Origin: Erythrocercus mccallii
Taxonomy: Eukaryota > Chordata > Aves > Passeriformes > Dicruridae
Direction: 5' to 3'
DNA length: 64,000 nucleotides
Assembly: GCA_013397435.1 (NCBI GenBank)
Contig: VZRG01001334.1
Span: 1,998-65,997 of the forward strand
Positions 1 through 14,900 of this stretch are shown here, piece after piece. The position numbers and the translations under genes were made by a program. The notes beneath the pieces are model-generated. The model saw only the letters and a program-made list of their open reading frames with translations. It did not search any database and was not told the DNA's origin. The number at the start of each line of letters is the position of its first letter. The first letter of the stretch is position 1.

Positions 1-2744
1 ATAGATTTGTTTCTTGTTATAGTTATGCACAAAATGATTATGGATTTACTCCTTGGTAGGCAAAAACTTGATAAAGAGTTCCTAGCCTGGAAAACTTTTC
101 CAATAACATTCCTAGATGGTTTATTTGGTCCCCATCTATCCAAATAAACATTTACAAGAATAAGTCTATTAAATTTCCTCTGGTATACTATTCAATTATA
201 TGAAAACTTCTTAAATATTGCTTGAAAGGTGTTTTGGGGAAATATAAAAACATTATTGTTGTTTAGGGTATTCTCTGGCAAAAAGTACTAATAGACTATT
301 ATTGCCTCAAAGTAATAATCTATGTAGGGATAAAGAAAGCAAACAAACAAAAACATCTAAAGAGAATATTTTACATTAAAAATTTTCATCTAAATAAGAA
401 TATCACTTAATAAACTGAAAAAATATTGAAAGCACAATTTATGTACATTTATTTAGAAAATTTTGATTTTAGGGACAATTTTAGTAAAAAACTTGCTAGT
501 TTATATAGTGTTCAGGGAAAAAATATAAAGGTCAAGAAAATGAACAAACCAACCAAATTAAAACAAAATGAAACAGAGGTAGATTGCCTCATTAGTTTTC
601 CAAAACAGTTTTTGATGTGAAATTTGAAAATATTTTTTCAAAAGCCAATAGTACTGATAGAGTCTATTTTGTCTGTGTAAAAAGCTAACATATTTTACTG
701 TTTCTTTCCTGTTCTTAGAGTAGTCTGTAAAGCTCAGAAAGTCTGTGATCCTTTGTTAAAATGCATACTTTGTATCAAAACAATTTGATTTATCTTAAAA
801 TGAATAATTTATTATTTTTATATGTTTTCTTGTGGTGAATGTACTTGTATCAGAAGGGCAAGAGCTTTCAGAAGAAACAAAAATTAATGTCTATTATGAT
901 ATTTTGTTTGCAATAGCATTTCCAATTCTCATAGTTAAGATATTGGATCACATGAAATTACAGTAATAGTTTCCATATCTCAAATTTTACAGGAAAGCCC
1001 GCATGTCATTCTGTGCTGAAAAAAATGAAAACCTCCAAAACAATGAGAGAAACAAAAAAAACAGCTATCTCAGAGAGAGCTAAACCAGATATGACAGAAC
1101 ACTGAACTTTTGAGAACAATTTTCGAAGAAAAATACAAGTTTTTTATTATATTTTATAGAGGGTGTAAGAGAGTGCAATTTTTTTTAATGGACTTAGAAA
1201 AAGAAAAAGGTACAGATTAAGATGCGCATGGTTTATTTTCACTGCTGCTCCAGAATCCACATAGAACAAGTATGTGTTTCAAATACAGCTGAATTTTTAA
1301 AAAAGCAACTTTTGAATACTTAGTCTATCAAACAAGAATTCTAGCCTTGTTTAGCCTTAATAGGAAAAGCTGTCACCAATCCTGGTTTAGGGTTTAGAAA
1401 AAGACACTATTTAAATTTACTCTATTGCAGTCATGGTCTCTCACTGATATTTGCCAAGGGACCTCTGTCTAATTTCTTTTCTTCACTCCAGTATATGGAG
1501 AATAGTGAGGAAATGGAAATATTTCCTAAACATCATCTAAAAATAGATAGCTGTAGGAATATATTGCCAGTATTCTGGGCCAATCCATGATCCTTTCTTT
1601 CTGGATTAATTTCTCAGTGAGTAAAAGGGATTCTGATGAATAGAATTGACAAGAAGAAAAAGGTTTCACAAAAAGCTGCAGTGAGAGGATAGGTATGGCT
1701 GTGGCTAAACGATATCATAATTGATTCTGTATAAGGAACCCTTTCTAATACAAATGCTGCCATACTGTCTTCTGCCTTACAATCCAGAAGAGACAAAAAA
1801 TCTTGTAGAGGAAGTACTCTAAGAGGCACATCCATACTTCCTCACTAAACACCAGAATAATTACAGGGACATCTCCGGGACATTTGTATAACCTTCACAT
1901 GTCTTACACAGTCATTACACAACCTAGCTCAGTCTGGATACTCCTTGAAACAAAATTATACGTAAACCTCAGCCATAAGGAGAGAAAAAAAATCTTTAGA
2001 CACTGTAGAGAGAAGGAAAATAATTTTGGCATGGTTAAACAGCCCTTGATTGTGAGGAAACCCCTCTAGGTCATCCCTAGAATGTGTTTTGATTGTGTTA
2101 TTCTGCTTGTTCATTAAAACTCAAACTCAGCTCTTTGTCTAATTCACTCACAAGTAGGAAGAATAAGTTGCCTTAATAAAGTAGCACTGCCATAAAAAAA
2201 AATATGCAAAATAATTTCCATAAAATTATTTCAAATACGTCAAATCCTTTGCACTGTAGAAGGACACCTCACTCCAGCACTCTGCTAACTAACCTGTTAT
2301 ATAGAAACTGCCCGGCTGTTACTATATTATTATTTCTATTTGTGCTTAGACATGATGATGTTGTCAACTTCGGAGTTTGCTTCTGTGAGGGGGAGATTTA
2401 TGTTGTCATGCTGCAATTCAAGAAGCAATCAAACAATGGAAGAAAAAATTACCAGAAATTACCTGTGTTTAAAAGTTAAGGGCAGATACTGGAAAACTCT
2501 TGTTCTATTCTTCTCCTGCAAGTGAATTGTGACAAAAAATAAAATAGAAGGAGAAGGACACAAGATTTTGTATGTATAGCTGTGTGGAAAAAGGATTTTT
2601 TTAATTTAAAGGTTAGATGTTTTTAGTTGGAAGTTAATTAAAATCTTATTTAATTCAATAAGATGCATTTTGATTTTCCTCGAACAGCAGATATTTTACT
2701 GAAGAAAATAGACTTCTTGGTACAGAAAACAATTTCAAAAGCTT
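1..2744. other. AT-rich unique sequence, no gene recognised
   Basis: This stretch is AT-rich with many short homopolymer runs. The open frames are short (up to 97 codons), lack splice-site or codon-use support, and match no family I recognise. I see no retroelement, RNA gene or clear regulatory element in it. Confidence 0.6.
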
Positions 2745-3440
2745 TAGAGATGCTGGTTGGAAAGCGGTCTATCAGAAAAGGATGTGGGAGTGCTGGTTGA
2801 CAGCTGTATAAGTATGAAGCAGCCCTGGGTCCAGGTGGCCAGGAAGGCCAGTGGCATCCGGCCTGCATCAGCAATAGAGTGGCCAGCAGGACCAGGGCAG
2901 AGACTGTCCCTGTGTACCCAGCACTTGTGAGGTCACAGTTCAAGTGCTGTGTTCAGTTCTAGGCCCCTCACTAAAAGGACATTGAGAGTCTGGACTGAGT
3001 CCAGAGAAGGACAGAGAAGCTGGTGGAGCATAGAAAGTAAGTCTGATGAAGAACAGCTGAGGGAGCTGGCGGTGATTAGGCTGAGGAAAAGGAGGCTCAG
3101 GGGTGCCCTTCTTGATCTTTACAGCTGCCTAAAAGGAGGCTGCAGCCAGGTGAGGCTTGGCCTCTTCTTCCAGGAAATCAGCAACAGAACAAGAGGAAAT
3201 AGCCTGAAGCTGTACTGTGGGAGATTCAGGTTGGACATCAGGAAGAATTTCTTCATGAAAGGGGTTGTTAAACTTTGCAATGTGCTGTTCAGGGAGATCG
3301 TGGTGTCACCTTCCCTGAAGGTGCTCAAGAAATGACTGGATGTGGCACATAGTACCATTGACGAGTGCTAATTGATGACATGGTAATCAGATTAGATTAT
3401 TTTGGAGGTATTTTCAAATCTAAATGATTTTGTGATATAT
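2745..3440 (+). mobile_element. CR1 LINE fragment, 3' part, sense on plus
   Basis: The sequence follows the CR1 (chicken repeat 1) 3' region in order. First comes a 'gtgctggttgacag' block, then a 'gtggccagcaggaccagg' block, then 'ctgagggagctgg' and 'acaagaggaaatagcctgaag'. It ends with 'ggttggacatcaggaagaatttcttc' -like sequence (3228-3253) and a decayed 3' tail near 3425-3440. The encoded ORF2 C-terminus is broken by frameshifts, although one 128-codon frame (2949-3335) still reads through the 3' part. The copy is 5'-truncated, as usual for CR1, and clearly inactive. Divergence from the remembered consensus suggests moderate age. Confidence 0.9.
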
Positions 3441-6400
3441 CTAATTTTTAACATTTTATATCAACACCTCCCGTTGCCCATATTAGATGGATTCTTTAAT
3501 CTGTTTATTTTTTGCTGACCCTTACTATTTTGTTTTCAGATATCTGACTCAGCCACTCTTCTAATGTGATCAAAACAAACCTACAATGATCTTTGTTACC
3601 CTTAAAGAGGTCAGACTGAAGCCCACTGAAGTACTGTATGGCAATTGTGATCACATCTTATCTTTATTTAATCTCATGGAGAAAATTTTCCTCACATTGA
3701 TTTAATTGATAATCTCCAGAGAAGTTCGAGCCTTCTAACTGAAAAAAGAGTTTCATTATGTCTGAAAGTTGGCATATGCAGTAAACAAGCCTACCTTTAG
3801 TTGCCTATAATTTTGTTGTGTTTGTTTTTGTTTTGTGTCCTCCAATGATATTGAAAACCATCAACTGTTTCTTTAGAGAGTTCCAATAATATATGGCAAA
3901 TGAAATTTCAAAAATCTGGCCAATTTATACACATATATACATACACACATGTATATCTCATATTTTAAATACATTTAAAATATGATGGAGTTTATTATGT
4001 AGGCTAAAAATAAAATAAAATTGATATTGTTTTTCCTTTGTATCAGTCAGAATATGTTATTTTACAAAAGCATTCCAGCAGCTATGGGCCATAAAAACTG
4101 AAGTATTATACTCTGAGTGTACCCATAAGAAGGAAGATGGGAATATTAGTGTGATGTTCTCCTTCAGGGACAACCCATTTGCTTTTCTGGATATGTATGT
4201 ATCAGGAATCAGTTTTAGTTTGTGGTTTTGCCTGAACCCAGACCTTTGGTGAGCACAGAGCTGACATGCCCCAAAGATCTGCACATACCAGGCCATATGG
4301 AGCAGGTTTTCCAGTCCCAGAGCTAATTGTGGCTGTTCCAAACTGAAGTGAATCCATAAGACCATCCACCCACAGAGGCCCACAGCACCCTTTGAGAGCT
4401 ACATCTCTGCAGATATCAAGCTCATGATTTCCTCATACTACAGAGAAACGGCTGGCATAATATTTCCTTGAAGTAGTTCAGGTTCATTTCTGTTCTTCTT
4501 AAAAAGCCTTTACAGCACTGTTAATTCACTGTTGATAACTGAGGTTGACTGTTATTTATGAGGATTAATATGCTTGCATTTTTTTAACAAAGTATTTGTG
4601 TCATTTATAGCTCATTGTGATATATAAAGAATGTAAGGCTAACTTAGAAGCAAAGTTACAGTGTCCTTGTTTCTTCCAATATACCCCAAACAATTACTGC
4701 AGAAGCAGCAAAATATATCCTGTGAGCTGCTGGAAATAAACTGATAATAGAAAATTATGGCAGTCAAATTCAATCTATTCTACATTTGAAAGAAAGTAGT
4801 CTTCAGAAAAATTGTTGCTATAAAAGAATTTATTAATATTTTTTCCTGTCTTATGCATGTTTAAAGCTTGTTTCATAAGCAGTTAACTTGGGACAATTAA
4901 CACTAGGAAATGCACACCTTTTTGTAGTGAACAAAACCAAAGTGCTTTAGCCCTTTAAATTTGTAGTGTAAGAGATGTCATAACAAAAATGCTTTTTAAG
5001 AAAATCCTGAAAATGGGAAAATGGTATCTCTTTGGTATTCATTTGCTTTTTAAGTACCTTGGGCTTCTGCAGAGGATGAAATATGAAAATTTAAATTTTT
5101 ACTTCCTGTACTGATGCTGCTTGATCAATATGGCAATTACCTCAAATGCATTGTCTAATTTTGTAGTGTCTGTTGCTCTGAGATACAGAATAACATGTGA
5201 TTTTATACTAAACCTACAAAAATCTAAAACCACTGATATTTAAAGAACATAAAGAAGTTCAAATTAGTCCTGTAAACATTTAGCTGTGAAATAAATTGAG
5301 ACCATTGATTTAAGAAATTTCAGGACTACAAAGCAATGTAAAGAAAAATGCAACAAGAAATAGCATACAGTAGTTTTAATTCTAATTTTTTAAAAAAATT
5401 GTTATTTTTAAATATTTAGATTCTGAAAAGTTGAAAAATATGTATATGTATGCATATAAACATGGTTCTCAAATGTAATTCTTCTTTCTCTTATTCATTT
5501 CACTTCTAACCATTTGTGTCCAGTAAAGCAACTATAAAAAAGACACAAAATCTTCACCAGATATTGTTTTTCTCCTGGGAATTTGGTTTCCTTAGAATGA
5601 TATTCTTTATTATTTTACAATCCATGAAAGACCAATTAAAATGTTAATATATATCGGACAAAGCACATATTTAAAATCTTGCACTTAATGTAGACCCTAT
5701 ATTGGAGTCTGCTGCAAGTGTTACTGCAATTATAAAAATAGCTGTTTCTATGCCTTACTCGATATATTCCATTTAGATTGCATTCCATATATTGTAGATT
5801 AGTGTCATGAAAGGCTTCTTAATAAGAAATAGAGCTTTTCGGAGTGACTTCTTTTACATATAATATTTTACAGAGGGTACAGAATCATTGTTTTCTGTTC
5901 TACACAGAGATCACAGTTTTTCATTTTTAATTTCTCCAAACACTCAGATTGTCTGTATGCAGCATCATTTCCATAGCCACTGGCATTTTTGCATAATTGC
6001 ACATCATTGTATGGTCACAGGTAATGTACAATGGTAAAGTATGGTATGTGTATTTGCCTCAGCCTCTTGACAAAGGTAAGCTCAAATACTTTTAAGACAT
6101 TCTGAAGCAATTTATGATATCTTGACGTGTACAACAGTGTGCAATGCAAGAAGCACATGTGTGGGCTGGCGTAGTGCTGGATAGCTCCATAAAACACAGA
6201 TGGAAGGTTCTGAAATCTGTTAGACACATAACTAAGCAGTATGAAATATTTAAAAACTTGGTTAAGTGGGTGAAATTTGCTCTTATAAATTATAAGAAAT
6301 TAGGTCTTTATAAATAATATTACAAAATATAAATTTAAAGGAGTACATATATAAGCAGTACTTATTAATGGAATTTTTTTGTTTCTTCTACATCTTTACA

Positions 6401-7740
6401 ATTACAGCTGCTTAATCATAGCATGCAGCTGTTTAGTACATCAGTCAAATAAACATGCTTGCTATAAGAAGTATCAAATATGTTTGAAAAAGCAAACCAC
6501 ATTTCAATGTAGAAATTAATATTTATATTTCTATGTGCACTGATAGTCAAATGGATTAATGGTAAATGCATTTCTCTATTTAAAAACCAAAGGAAAATTT
6601 TAAAGTGCTGCTTTATCAGTGTTAATGGATGGAATCCATGACAACAGATGACACGCTATTTTATGTGGTTTTTATACTCGGTTCATCCTTGGAACACTGG
6701 TGTTATATGACCTATCCAAGAATAAGTTTTTAAAGATTGGTAACAAAATCCTCAGAAGGACCTCCCTGATTCCATAGTAGGTTTCTATGAAATAGTCAAT
6801 AGGATCTATCTTCTAAACTATTTTCCTGCCTTTCAAAACCTTTCAAAACCTTGGTCCCCCACTTATGGAGCAATATATTAAAAAGACCAAGAAATCTTAT
6901 TCACCTCTAATTTTATATGCTTCTTTTTGTACAATGGTGTTATAAGGGAGAGAAATGAAGAATTGATTTTCATAAATGGGACATTTACTCTAAAATTAAA
7001 TCTGCATCATGCATTGATATTTATAACAATAAATATTTTACTTCTGTTTGCTCTAATAAGGTGGATTTAGTCTGTGTAATATGCTATTGATTGTTATGTG
7101 ATTGGCAAGTTCTCTCTAAGAGTACCTCAGTCATTTATTTCAGGATGTACATAGCAGACTGATGATCCTTTATTTGCAAACCTGAAATGCAGAATATCAG
7201 GGGCAGATGACATTAAAGGCAGAACTTTATGGAAAAGTAGACCAATAAATAGTGAAAATTGGAGCTTGAGATTTTAAATGACTGCCAGTAAACTAAATTA
7301 AACAATACCATAATGTTCAGGAATTAAAAAAAAAATGCACCAAGATAATGAAACAATTTGGAGTTAATGGAACACTATAAGAGAAAGATGCTAATGATCT
7401 AAAATAATTTCGTTGTCCTTTGGTGTAATTTCCAGGCTATCTTTCTGTAATTTGGAGCTCTGATGGGAGGAATGGATTAAAGATTGGCAAAGACAGTTGT
7501 ATATCACTCAAGTGACCTGGCAGCTGGCAATAGCTGTTGATAAACCTGTCTGAACAGTAGGACAATGATCCTGTGGCATGTCCAGAGTTTAATAGTGCCT
7601 GCATCTCCATTTGTATGCCTCTGCCTGGACGTTGCTTTGGAGATAACCTGTTTAAGCAGGTAATGGAGATAAACTTACTCTTTGTGCTTTAATCACAATC
7701 TTATGGTTGTTTTGGCTGCTTGACTGTTGACTTGCACACT
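3441..7740. other. AT-rich unique sequence, no gene recognised
   Basis: No transposon, RNA gene or convincing exon was seen. It includes a duplicated 10-mer (ctttcaaaac) near 6830-6850. The last 300 bases (about 7430-7740) are more complex in composition and are flagged separately as a possible conserved noncoding block. Confidence 0.55.
7430..7740. other. possible conserved noncoding element
   Basis: Relative to its neighbours this block has balanced base composition, few homopolymers and motifs common in vertebrate enhancers, such as 'tttaatcacaat' near 7690 and 'ggagataaac' (GATA-like) near 7665. No open frame or transposon similarity explains it. This is pattern recognition only; no alignment was made. 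Confidence 0.2.
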
Positions 7741-8990
7741 TGGCAAATCTGACTGCCTTCTACGAGGAAACAATGACTGAGATGGGTGACAAGACAGCAG
7801 TGGGTATTCTCTGCCTCGACTTCAGGCCAGGCTTTCAGCTCTGTCTTTCACAACATCCAAACTCAGGAAATGTGGACCAGATGGATGGACAATGAGATGG
7901 ATTGAGAACTGACTGAACAGCAGATTCCAGAGGGTCATAATCAGTGACACAGGGTCACGTTGGAGGCCTGTCCACAGCGGTGCCACCCAACTTTCAATAC
8001 AGGGCCCAGCACTGTTTAACTTATCCAGCAATGACTTGGATGAAGGGGCAGAGGCCCCCTCAGCTATTTCATTGACAACATAAACTTGGGAGGAGTGACC
8101 AATACCCCAGAGGGCTGTGCAGCCCTTCAGAGGGAACTTGACATGCTGGGGATCTGGGCAGAGAAAAACAGTCTGAAATTCAACAAACGCACGTACTGGG
8201 TCCTCCACCTGGGGGACGGACAATCCCAGGCACCAGCACAGGCTGGGGTGACCTGCTGGGAAGCAGCTCTGTCCAGATGGACCTGGAGATCCTGGTGAAC
8301 CACAAGCTGTCCTTGAGCCAGCAGTGTGTCCTGGGGACCAAGAGGCCAATTGGATCCTGGGTGGATTAGGAAAGGCATTGTCTTAGGTGCATTAGGAAGA
8401 TGCATTAGGAAGACGATTGAAGTTTGAGGGAGGTGATTCTACCCCTCTAGTCAGCCACAGAGAGACAAATCTAGAATACGGTGTTCAGATCTGGGGTCTT
8501 CAGAGCAACAGACACATGGAGCTACTGGAACAATCCCAGCAGAGGTTAACATATGTTAGGGTACAAGAACACCTCACTTATGAGGAATGGCGAGGGAGCT
8601 GGAAATGTTCAGCCTTGAGAAGAGATGATTGAGAGGGGACCTCCTCATTGTCTATAAGTATCTGACGGAAGATGGAGGCCAAGAGGATGGAGCCAGGCTC
8701 CTCTTGGTGTTGCTGAGCAATAAGACAAGAGACAATGGACAGAAAAAGATGCACAGGAATTTCCACCTGAACATGAGGAAGAATTTTACTCTGGGGATGA
8801 CTGAGCACTAGAATAGATTGCCCAGAGAGGTTGTAGAGTCTTCCTCACTGATATTCAGGGATATTCAGGACTGTCTGGATGCAATCATGTGCCATATGGT
8901 GTAAGATGAACCTGCATGAGCAGGGAGGTTGGATCAGCTGACCCACTGTGGTCCCTTTCAACCATATCTATTATGTGATCTGAGATCCCG
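7741..8990 (+). mobile_element. CR1 LINE, about 1.25 kb, reverse-transcriptase region to 3' end
   Basis: This is the longest CR1 copy in the window. It begins in the reverse-transcriptase part of ORF2: 'ctgccttctacgagg' and a decayed palm-domain segment around 7795-7860. It continues through 'atgacttggatgaag' (8031-8045), the 'ccccagagggctgtgcagcc' block (8103-8122) and the ORF2 C-terminus. It ends with a CR1-type tail 'ccctttcaaccatatctatt' at about 8953-8972. Many stops and frameshifts break ORF2, so it is dead. A small direct repeat 'gcattaggaaga' at 8389-8412 is a local duplication inside the copy. The 5' boundary is uncertain by tens of bases. Confidence 0.9.
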
Positions 8991-11900
8991 TGAATTTCTG
9001 TGGATGAAATTCAGTTGTTCTTTTCACTTTTTTCCTTAGCATTTGGATGCCCTGAATTCTGAGGTTGCATTTAATTCTTGCAATGATATTGTTTTGAATT
9101 GTGCTATTTGTGCAAAACTGCTGTTCTAACCCCTCCTGAATGCAGTAAGAAGGGAAAACCGTATAAGTAGTTTCGAGCTCCCTCTAAATTAAGGCAAAAT
9201 TACATAAAACCCCTTTCAGTGTCATAGGAAGTGTTAAATGGGAAAGAAAATATTCCACAAATACAGAGACAAATGTGAGTTCCTTAATGGTTAATGTCAG
9301 TGACTGACACAAATTACTTGTACTGAAACTGAAGATACGTCACATTAGTTCTTTTGTGACACAAAATTCCATTATTAATAAAAAATTTACAAAGCTCATC
9401 TATTTTATGCTTGGGTTTGTGCTCAAAGGAGAAAATGGCTCGTGCACTAGAGAGTGACAATATCTAATTGTGATCCTTCTACAGCTGATATACCAAGTTT
9501 AATTACAATATAGCAGTAGGGAAGTTAATACTGTGCTATTGATGCTAGCAGTTCAAGGCATGGTACAGATGTCTGTTTTGACCCTGTTGTCTGATGTATT
9601 TAATGGAACTTGTACAAGGAAGTTTCTCCTTTTAGGTAGCTGTCCCTTACTCATGGAGGAAAGTTTTAATTTTTCCTTGCTTAAATATGATTTTCACATA
9701 TGAGTAAAATGAATCTTGTAAAATGATGCCAAGAAACTCGAGTTTAACTTTTTAACTTTACTGATGCATACTAAGCAATTTATATAAGGCTGTAGTGCAG
9801 ACAACCATGTAAAAATATTACTCAGCATTTTTGAAGCCTTAGATCAGCAAATATCCCTATATGCACTGTGAGTGATGTATGATTTGTCAGGACTGTTCTC
9901 ATGATGAAATTTAAAAGCTTCAGAGAACAAGTGTGGTAAATTACGGAAAATCTTTATTTTTCTCATCTCGGTGTCTCTGCACTATAGATGCATTGAAGTG
10001 AGATCCTGTGCTGATGTGGAAGAGGAGGATATGAAGTAGTTATGAAGAGCTGGGAATAAGATCACTGAGAAAAATTAACAGGGAGCCATGTACAGACACA
10101 GTTTGCCAGGCTCTGACGGCTTCTCATCCCACTGGGGCTGGAGAGAGAAGCAGTGTGGGGATGCACGTGAGCTGTTTGTAATGAGATTGCATCCACAGCT
10201 TGTGGGAAAGCAGCAAAGGCTGATCAAGAGCCCTGTGCCCAGAGGCACAAATAACAGAAAAAGCGAAGAGTACTGTCAGGATATCTTCACTGCACAATGA
10301 GCTTTCACCACACTAATTCTGGTCTGCCTCCAGAGGGCTGAGCTCAATTTGCCTGGCTTGAACAAATAACACGGTGTACTTGTAGGGATTAATTTTATCT
10401 ATTGCATGCATTGTAATAAAAGCCCCACTGGGCAGTTACATATCAAATTACAAAACATGTAAGCAGGCTTATTCCTTTTTCCCCAACTTTCCTGCTTCTT
10501 GTAAAGCTAAAGATTAATTGCTATTTGAACTGCCTTGGGGAATGGGAAAAGAATTAAATGGGAAAAAATATACACTAAAATGAAACTTGTGATATGTCCT
10601 TAAAAAAAAAATAAAAGTGTGTATATTGAGAGTTGCAATTGATTGTACTTAAAAAAAGAAACACAAAACCTTGCCACACTTCCTATAAATAGGATATTGT
10701 GACAACTCTATGTGTATCTCCTGTGCTATTATTACATCTCAAGAATCATCTCAAATTTCTTAAATTTTAGTGTAATTACATTTTAATCACACAATATTTT
10801 TTTTCACCTTGAAATAGCCATTCATCTTGGGAGATGGTGAGTGAAAACCATAGTAATTTCTGCTAATTTTTTAGTATGCTATTTTCTTTATTTTATTTTT
10901 TTTCAGTTCTCACAAAGGGTTTTTGCCTTCAGGGATTTGCCTGTTTTCCCAGGGACTACTTGTGACTATTCAACATTTAATTTTCTTCTCTTAAATCTCT
11001 AAAATTTTTTCAGTATCTCATTTTTCTCACATTAATGTGTTAATGAGAGCTTTGGGGGGTTTTGTTTGTTTGTTTTCTCCTTAAAGTGTACTTTATTGTT
11101 TCATGTTCTATGATTCACTCATATTCTTATCTGAAATATCAGGTGACATATTGCTCTCTTTCATCACTACCAAGGATTTTGTTTAACTGAAGGTTGTCTT
11201 TGCTGCCTAAAGATCAGTAAATATGACTGGAACAGTACTCCTTCCAGATTCCAGATTTTTCACCTCAATTGAAGGCTAATGCACCAACTGTTTTTACTTT
11301 CTTTTTTCCCTTCTTAGTCCATTTCACTCCCTATTTCTTAGAATCACAGGTCTCAAGGAAGACTTTAACCACATGACTACACCACTGTTCTATCTTTACA
11401 GTTGGTTTTCATTTATGCTGTAAAAACAATTTCTGTAACTTCCTGAATTTTTTTTCTTCCCAGCTGCCATATTAGAATTGATATTATTGTTCAAGAAAAA
11501 GATCATACTGACATTATTCATCAGGCTGGAAAATACGGTAAAGTACTAACTTGTCAACTGTCTTTCAGAGATCTTAAAACCCCGCAGTTTTCATATCCAA
11601 GATGAAATAATTATGGAGCTTGTTTCATTTTATAGAATTGTGCATATTTTAGCTTTATCATTATCTAGAATAGTTTCTGTAAGCTTGTGGAGGTAAAACT
11701 GCAAACCTGTGGTTTGTATTGGTCTATATAATTTAGCTTTGCATTTTATCTCAGCCTTTCTCTGGCAGCTTTCCTTGTACTTGCTTAACTACCTGTGGTC
11801 AAATTGAGTCTATATGTCCAATAAACAGCACTACTTCTCTCCAACTAATGCTACTGTACTGAAATTTGGGCATCAAAATGTATGGGATTATCTCTAATGG

Positions 11901-14900
11901 CTCTTCAGCTAAGTCTTCTAGGAGTTACTTCCAGTAAATGTTTCCCCTGAGCTTCAGTAATCACATATGCTTGTGCTCAGGGTAAATGTTTATTGGGATC
12001 AGCAGGAACAACTCTAACTTGCATGTGTTTTTTGAATAGATACTGACAGTGACAAATGGCTTTTGTGTCAAACTGTGCTTCTTGTATGGGCATTTGCTCT
12101 TTGTCTTGTGTCCTGAGTGTAGCTTTGCTACTGAAAATCAGATGATTTGACAGCTCTCCTAGTTTCCAGATCCTTATGTGCTCTTAGTTTGAGTGTTTTG
12201 CATCTCTCTTGGTACATCAGGCCTCCATCCATTGTGAGACTAGACTTATTTAGTTCACAATGTTCTCCCTGACTCCATGGAAATAATTATATATTTTGTT
12301 TCCTTGTTTATTTCTAGGGTCTATGTAATTTAATCCTTCCTATCTGGTCTTCTCGAAGTAATTTTGGAGTAATGACAGGAACAGTATTGCTTTTACAGAT
12401 TAACAGACATTTATTTTCACCCAAGCCTGGTTAAACAAACCACCTTTCCCTGTTTGAACTATACACATCCCTAAAGAAAATCTATTCTCTCAGTCAAGTT
12501 AAGTGGAAAATGACGCAACTCACCTACTTAATGTGCCAAGTTGTGTTACAAGTGAATGAGTCACTTCACTATCGTGGAAAGAGTTGGTCTGGACAGCCTC
12601 ACACAAAAAATTCAGCAGAGCTTCTCAGAAGAGCTAGGACCTTATGAATTCCAAATAGGGAGTAAATTCAGAATGAGAAACTTTGTGCATCCAGCTGATC
12701 AACTTCAGAGTTTTTTTCCACCAGTGCTGGTAAAAAAGCACAGATTCTGTATTCTATCCAGGAAAGCCTAAAAAGCCCATCAGTCAAAAGATGCTACAGC
12801 TTTATTTGAAGTTGTGTTTGGTAGATAAATAAAGTAAATAATTGTGTACAGAACATTCTTGAAAATCACAGAATTAATCCAGGTGGGGATTTTTGTAAAT
12901 TTGAGTCTAAATGGAGCAAAGCTTGTCCTTTTGCATTTTAGGACATGCTCTCTCTGAATAACAAAAGGAATTTTCTACACTTTCGAAAACTGATCTACTA
13001 AACTCACTTGTGATGAGGTGTTTTTGTATTTTATTTCCAACTCATTAAAGAAACAAACAAAAAAATAGATAAATTTCAGTGTCTGAGTCAGTAGTGTGTG
13101 ATGCTCTCTCATTGAGATAGCAGTAAGCTGGACATGTCTGTCTGTCCTGCAGTGAGGAAGCATTTTTCCTGGTGCCATTAAAAATTGTATTAAGTAATAA
13201 ATGCTGTCTAGGATACCAAATGCTCTCTTTTTGTCCTAACAGCAATCCAAGCATCCAGACATGGGCAGAGGCTTAATCTTCTCTTGAGTGTATGATATCT
13301 TGTAGATCCTTTACTAGGCAAACCAGTCTTCTGGTCTTTTTAGCTTCCAGTGCCAAAGGGTGGGCCCCGGAAGGAAGAATAGGCAGAGACCACTGGCTGT
13401 GAAAGGAATCCCTACAAATAAAAATTACCTCATAATATTCTTTCTCTGAGCCCAGATATCTTTGGGTAGCTGTGGAAATGGGCCTCAACAGCAGAAGGGT
13501 GAAAGGAATTCACCTGAGTGCTTCTGATATCACCAACCAACCTGGAGAAGGGATAACTGGAAGACAGCTGATACAAGTGGCAGAACTGACAGATAAGAGA
13601 TTTCAATACAAACATTTCAAATTCCAGATTTAAATCTTACCTACATTAAAGTAAAATATATAATCCTGAATGACCTCTTTGTCCAATCAGAACTAGGCAA
13701 CACATTTAATATTTTACAGAATTTCAGTTATTTACTCTCTGAAAAGTTCCTATTTCAGGGTCATTAGCAAAAGTTAAATTTTGCATAATGAACATTTAGA
13801 GTAGTAGTTGATATGGAAGGCAAAATTTTGGAATGACTGAAGACATTTGTAGATAAATTACTCATCCCATTTCTTTGTATCTACCTGGTTATGAAGCAGT
13901 AATCTGTAACTTGATGAAGTTTTATTTATTCAGAGACCAATAAAACTTGTACAGAGTGCAAATGCCATTGCACAAAATGTGCAAAATAAGTTATCTACAG
14001 ACACTTTGAACGTGTGGTTACTGAGTGACAATGAGGACTCAGGTTGTAGTCTAACATACTTATTCTATGTGTTTCTAAGACATACAGATGGAATTACCAT
14101 ATAAACAGGACAATAATACTTGTCAGCATTTCAAGTACTGAAATGTGACATGTACATATATATATGTAATACATGTATGCAAAATTTCTTAATCTTTTTG
14201 GTGTTAAATTATTTTCCAAAAAGCTAAGAAACAACACCATTGACTGGCAAACTTCTGAACCACCTTGGAGAGAGATTTTTCAACCATTCACAGGACAGAA
14301 GACAAATTAATAAGCTGATTGGCACCTGAAGTTCAAGTACACAAGAGGAAGGTAAAAGATTCTTAGAAAGGAAAGTCCCTGTTCTTTCTAGAACTTGGAT
14401 GGATCTGTGCATTTTTCCTGTGTTATCAGACTATATTTTCCATGTGCTGGAATTAAGACCTCATGAGTTTTACTGAAAATGATCCTTGATCTGTAGATGT
14501 AGGGTATTTGTAGGCAGTCTGTGACAGACAAGTTATAAGACACCTTGGGGTGACCTGAGAGATAACCAGTAAGAATGCATTGCAAGGAGAAGAATGAATA
14601 TAAGTTTTCCATTTTAAGTTCTTCTGAAAAATGAGTTAAATTTCTTTTTGTGATGGGATGACCTAAAGGGCAAAGACAAATATATACCTGCCACAGAAAT
14701 GACTAGTCTGCTACAAATTACCAATAGTTTACTTAATTAAAGATTGCATCAAATCAGTTGGCTTTTCAAATCAATGTTTGTTCTCGTCTAGTAGAAGAAA
14801 AGTAATAGACAGTATTGAAAACAATTTTTCTTTTTTAACAGCTTCCTGAAACTCATAGCTTCATGAGCATAAAATGAAGAAGAAAACCTTTTGCAGTACA

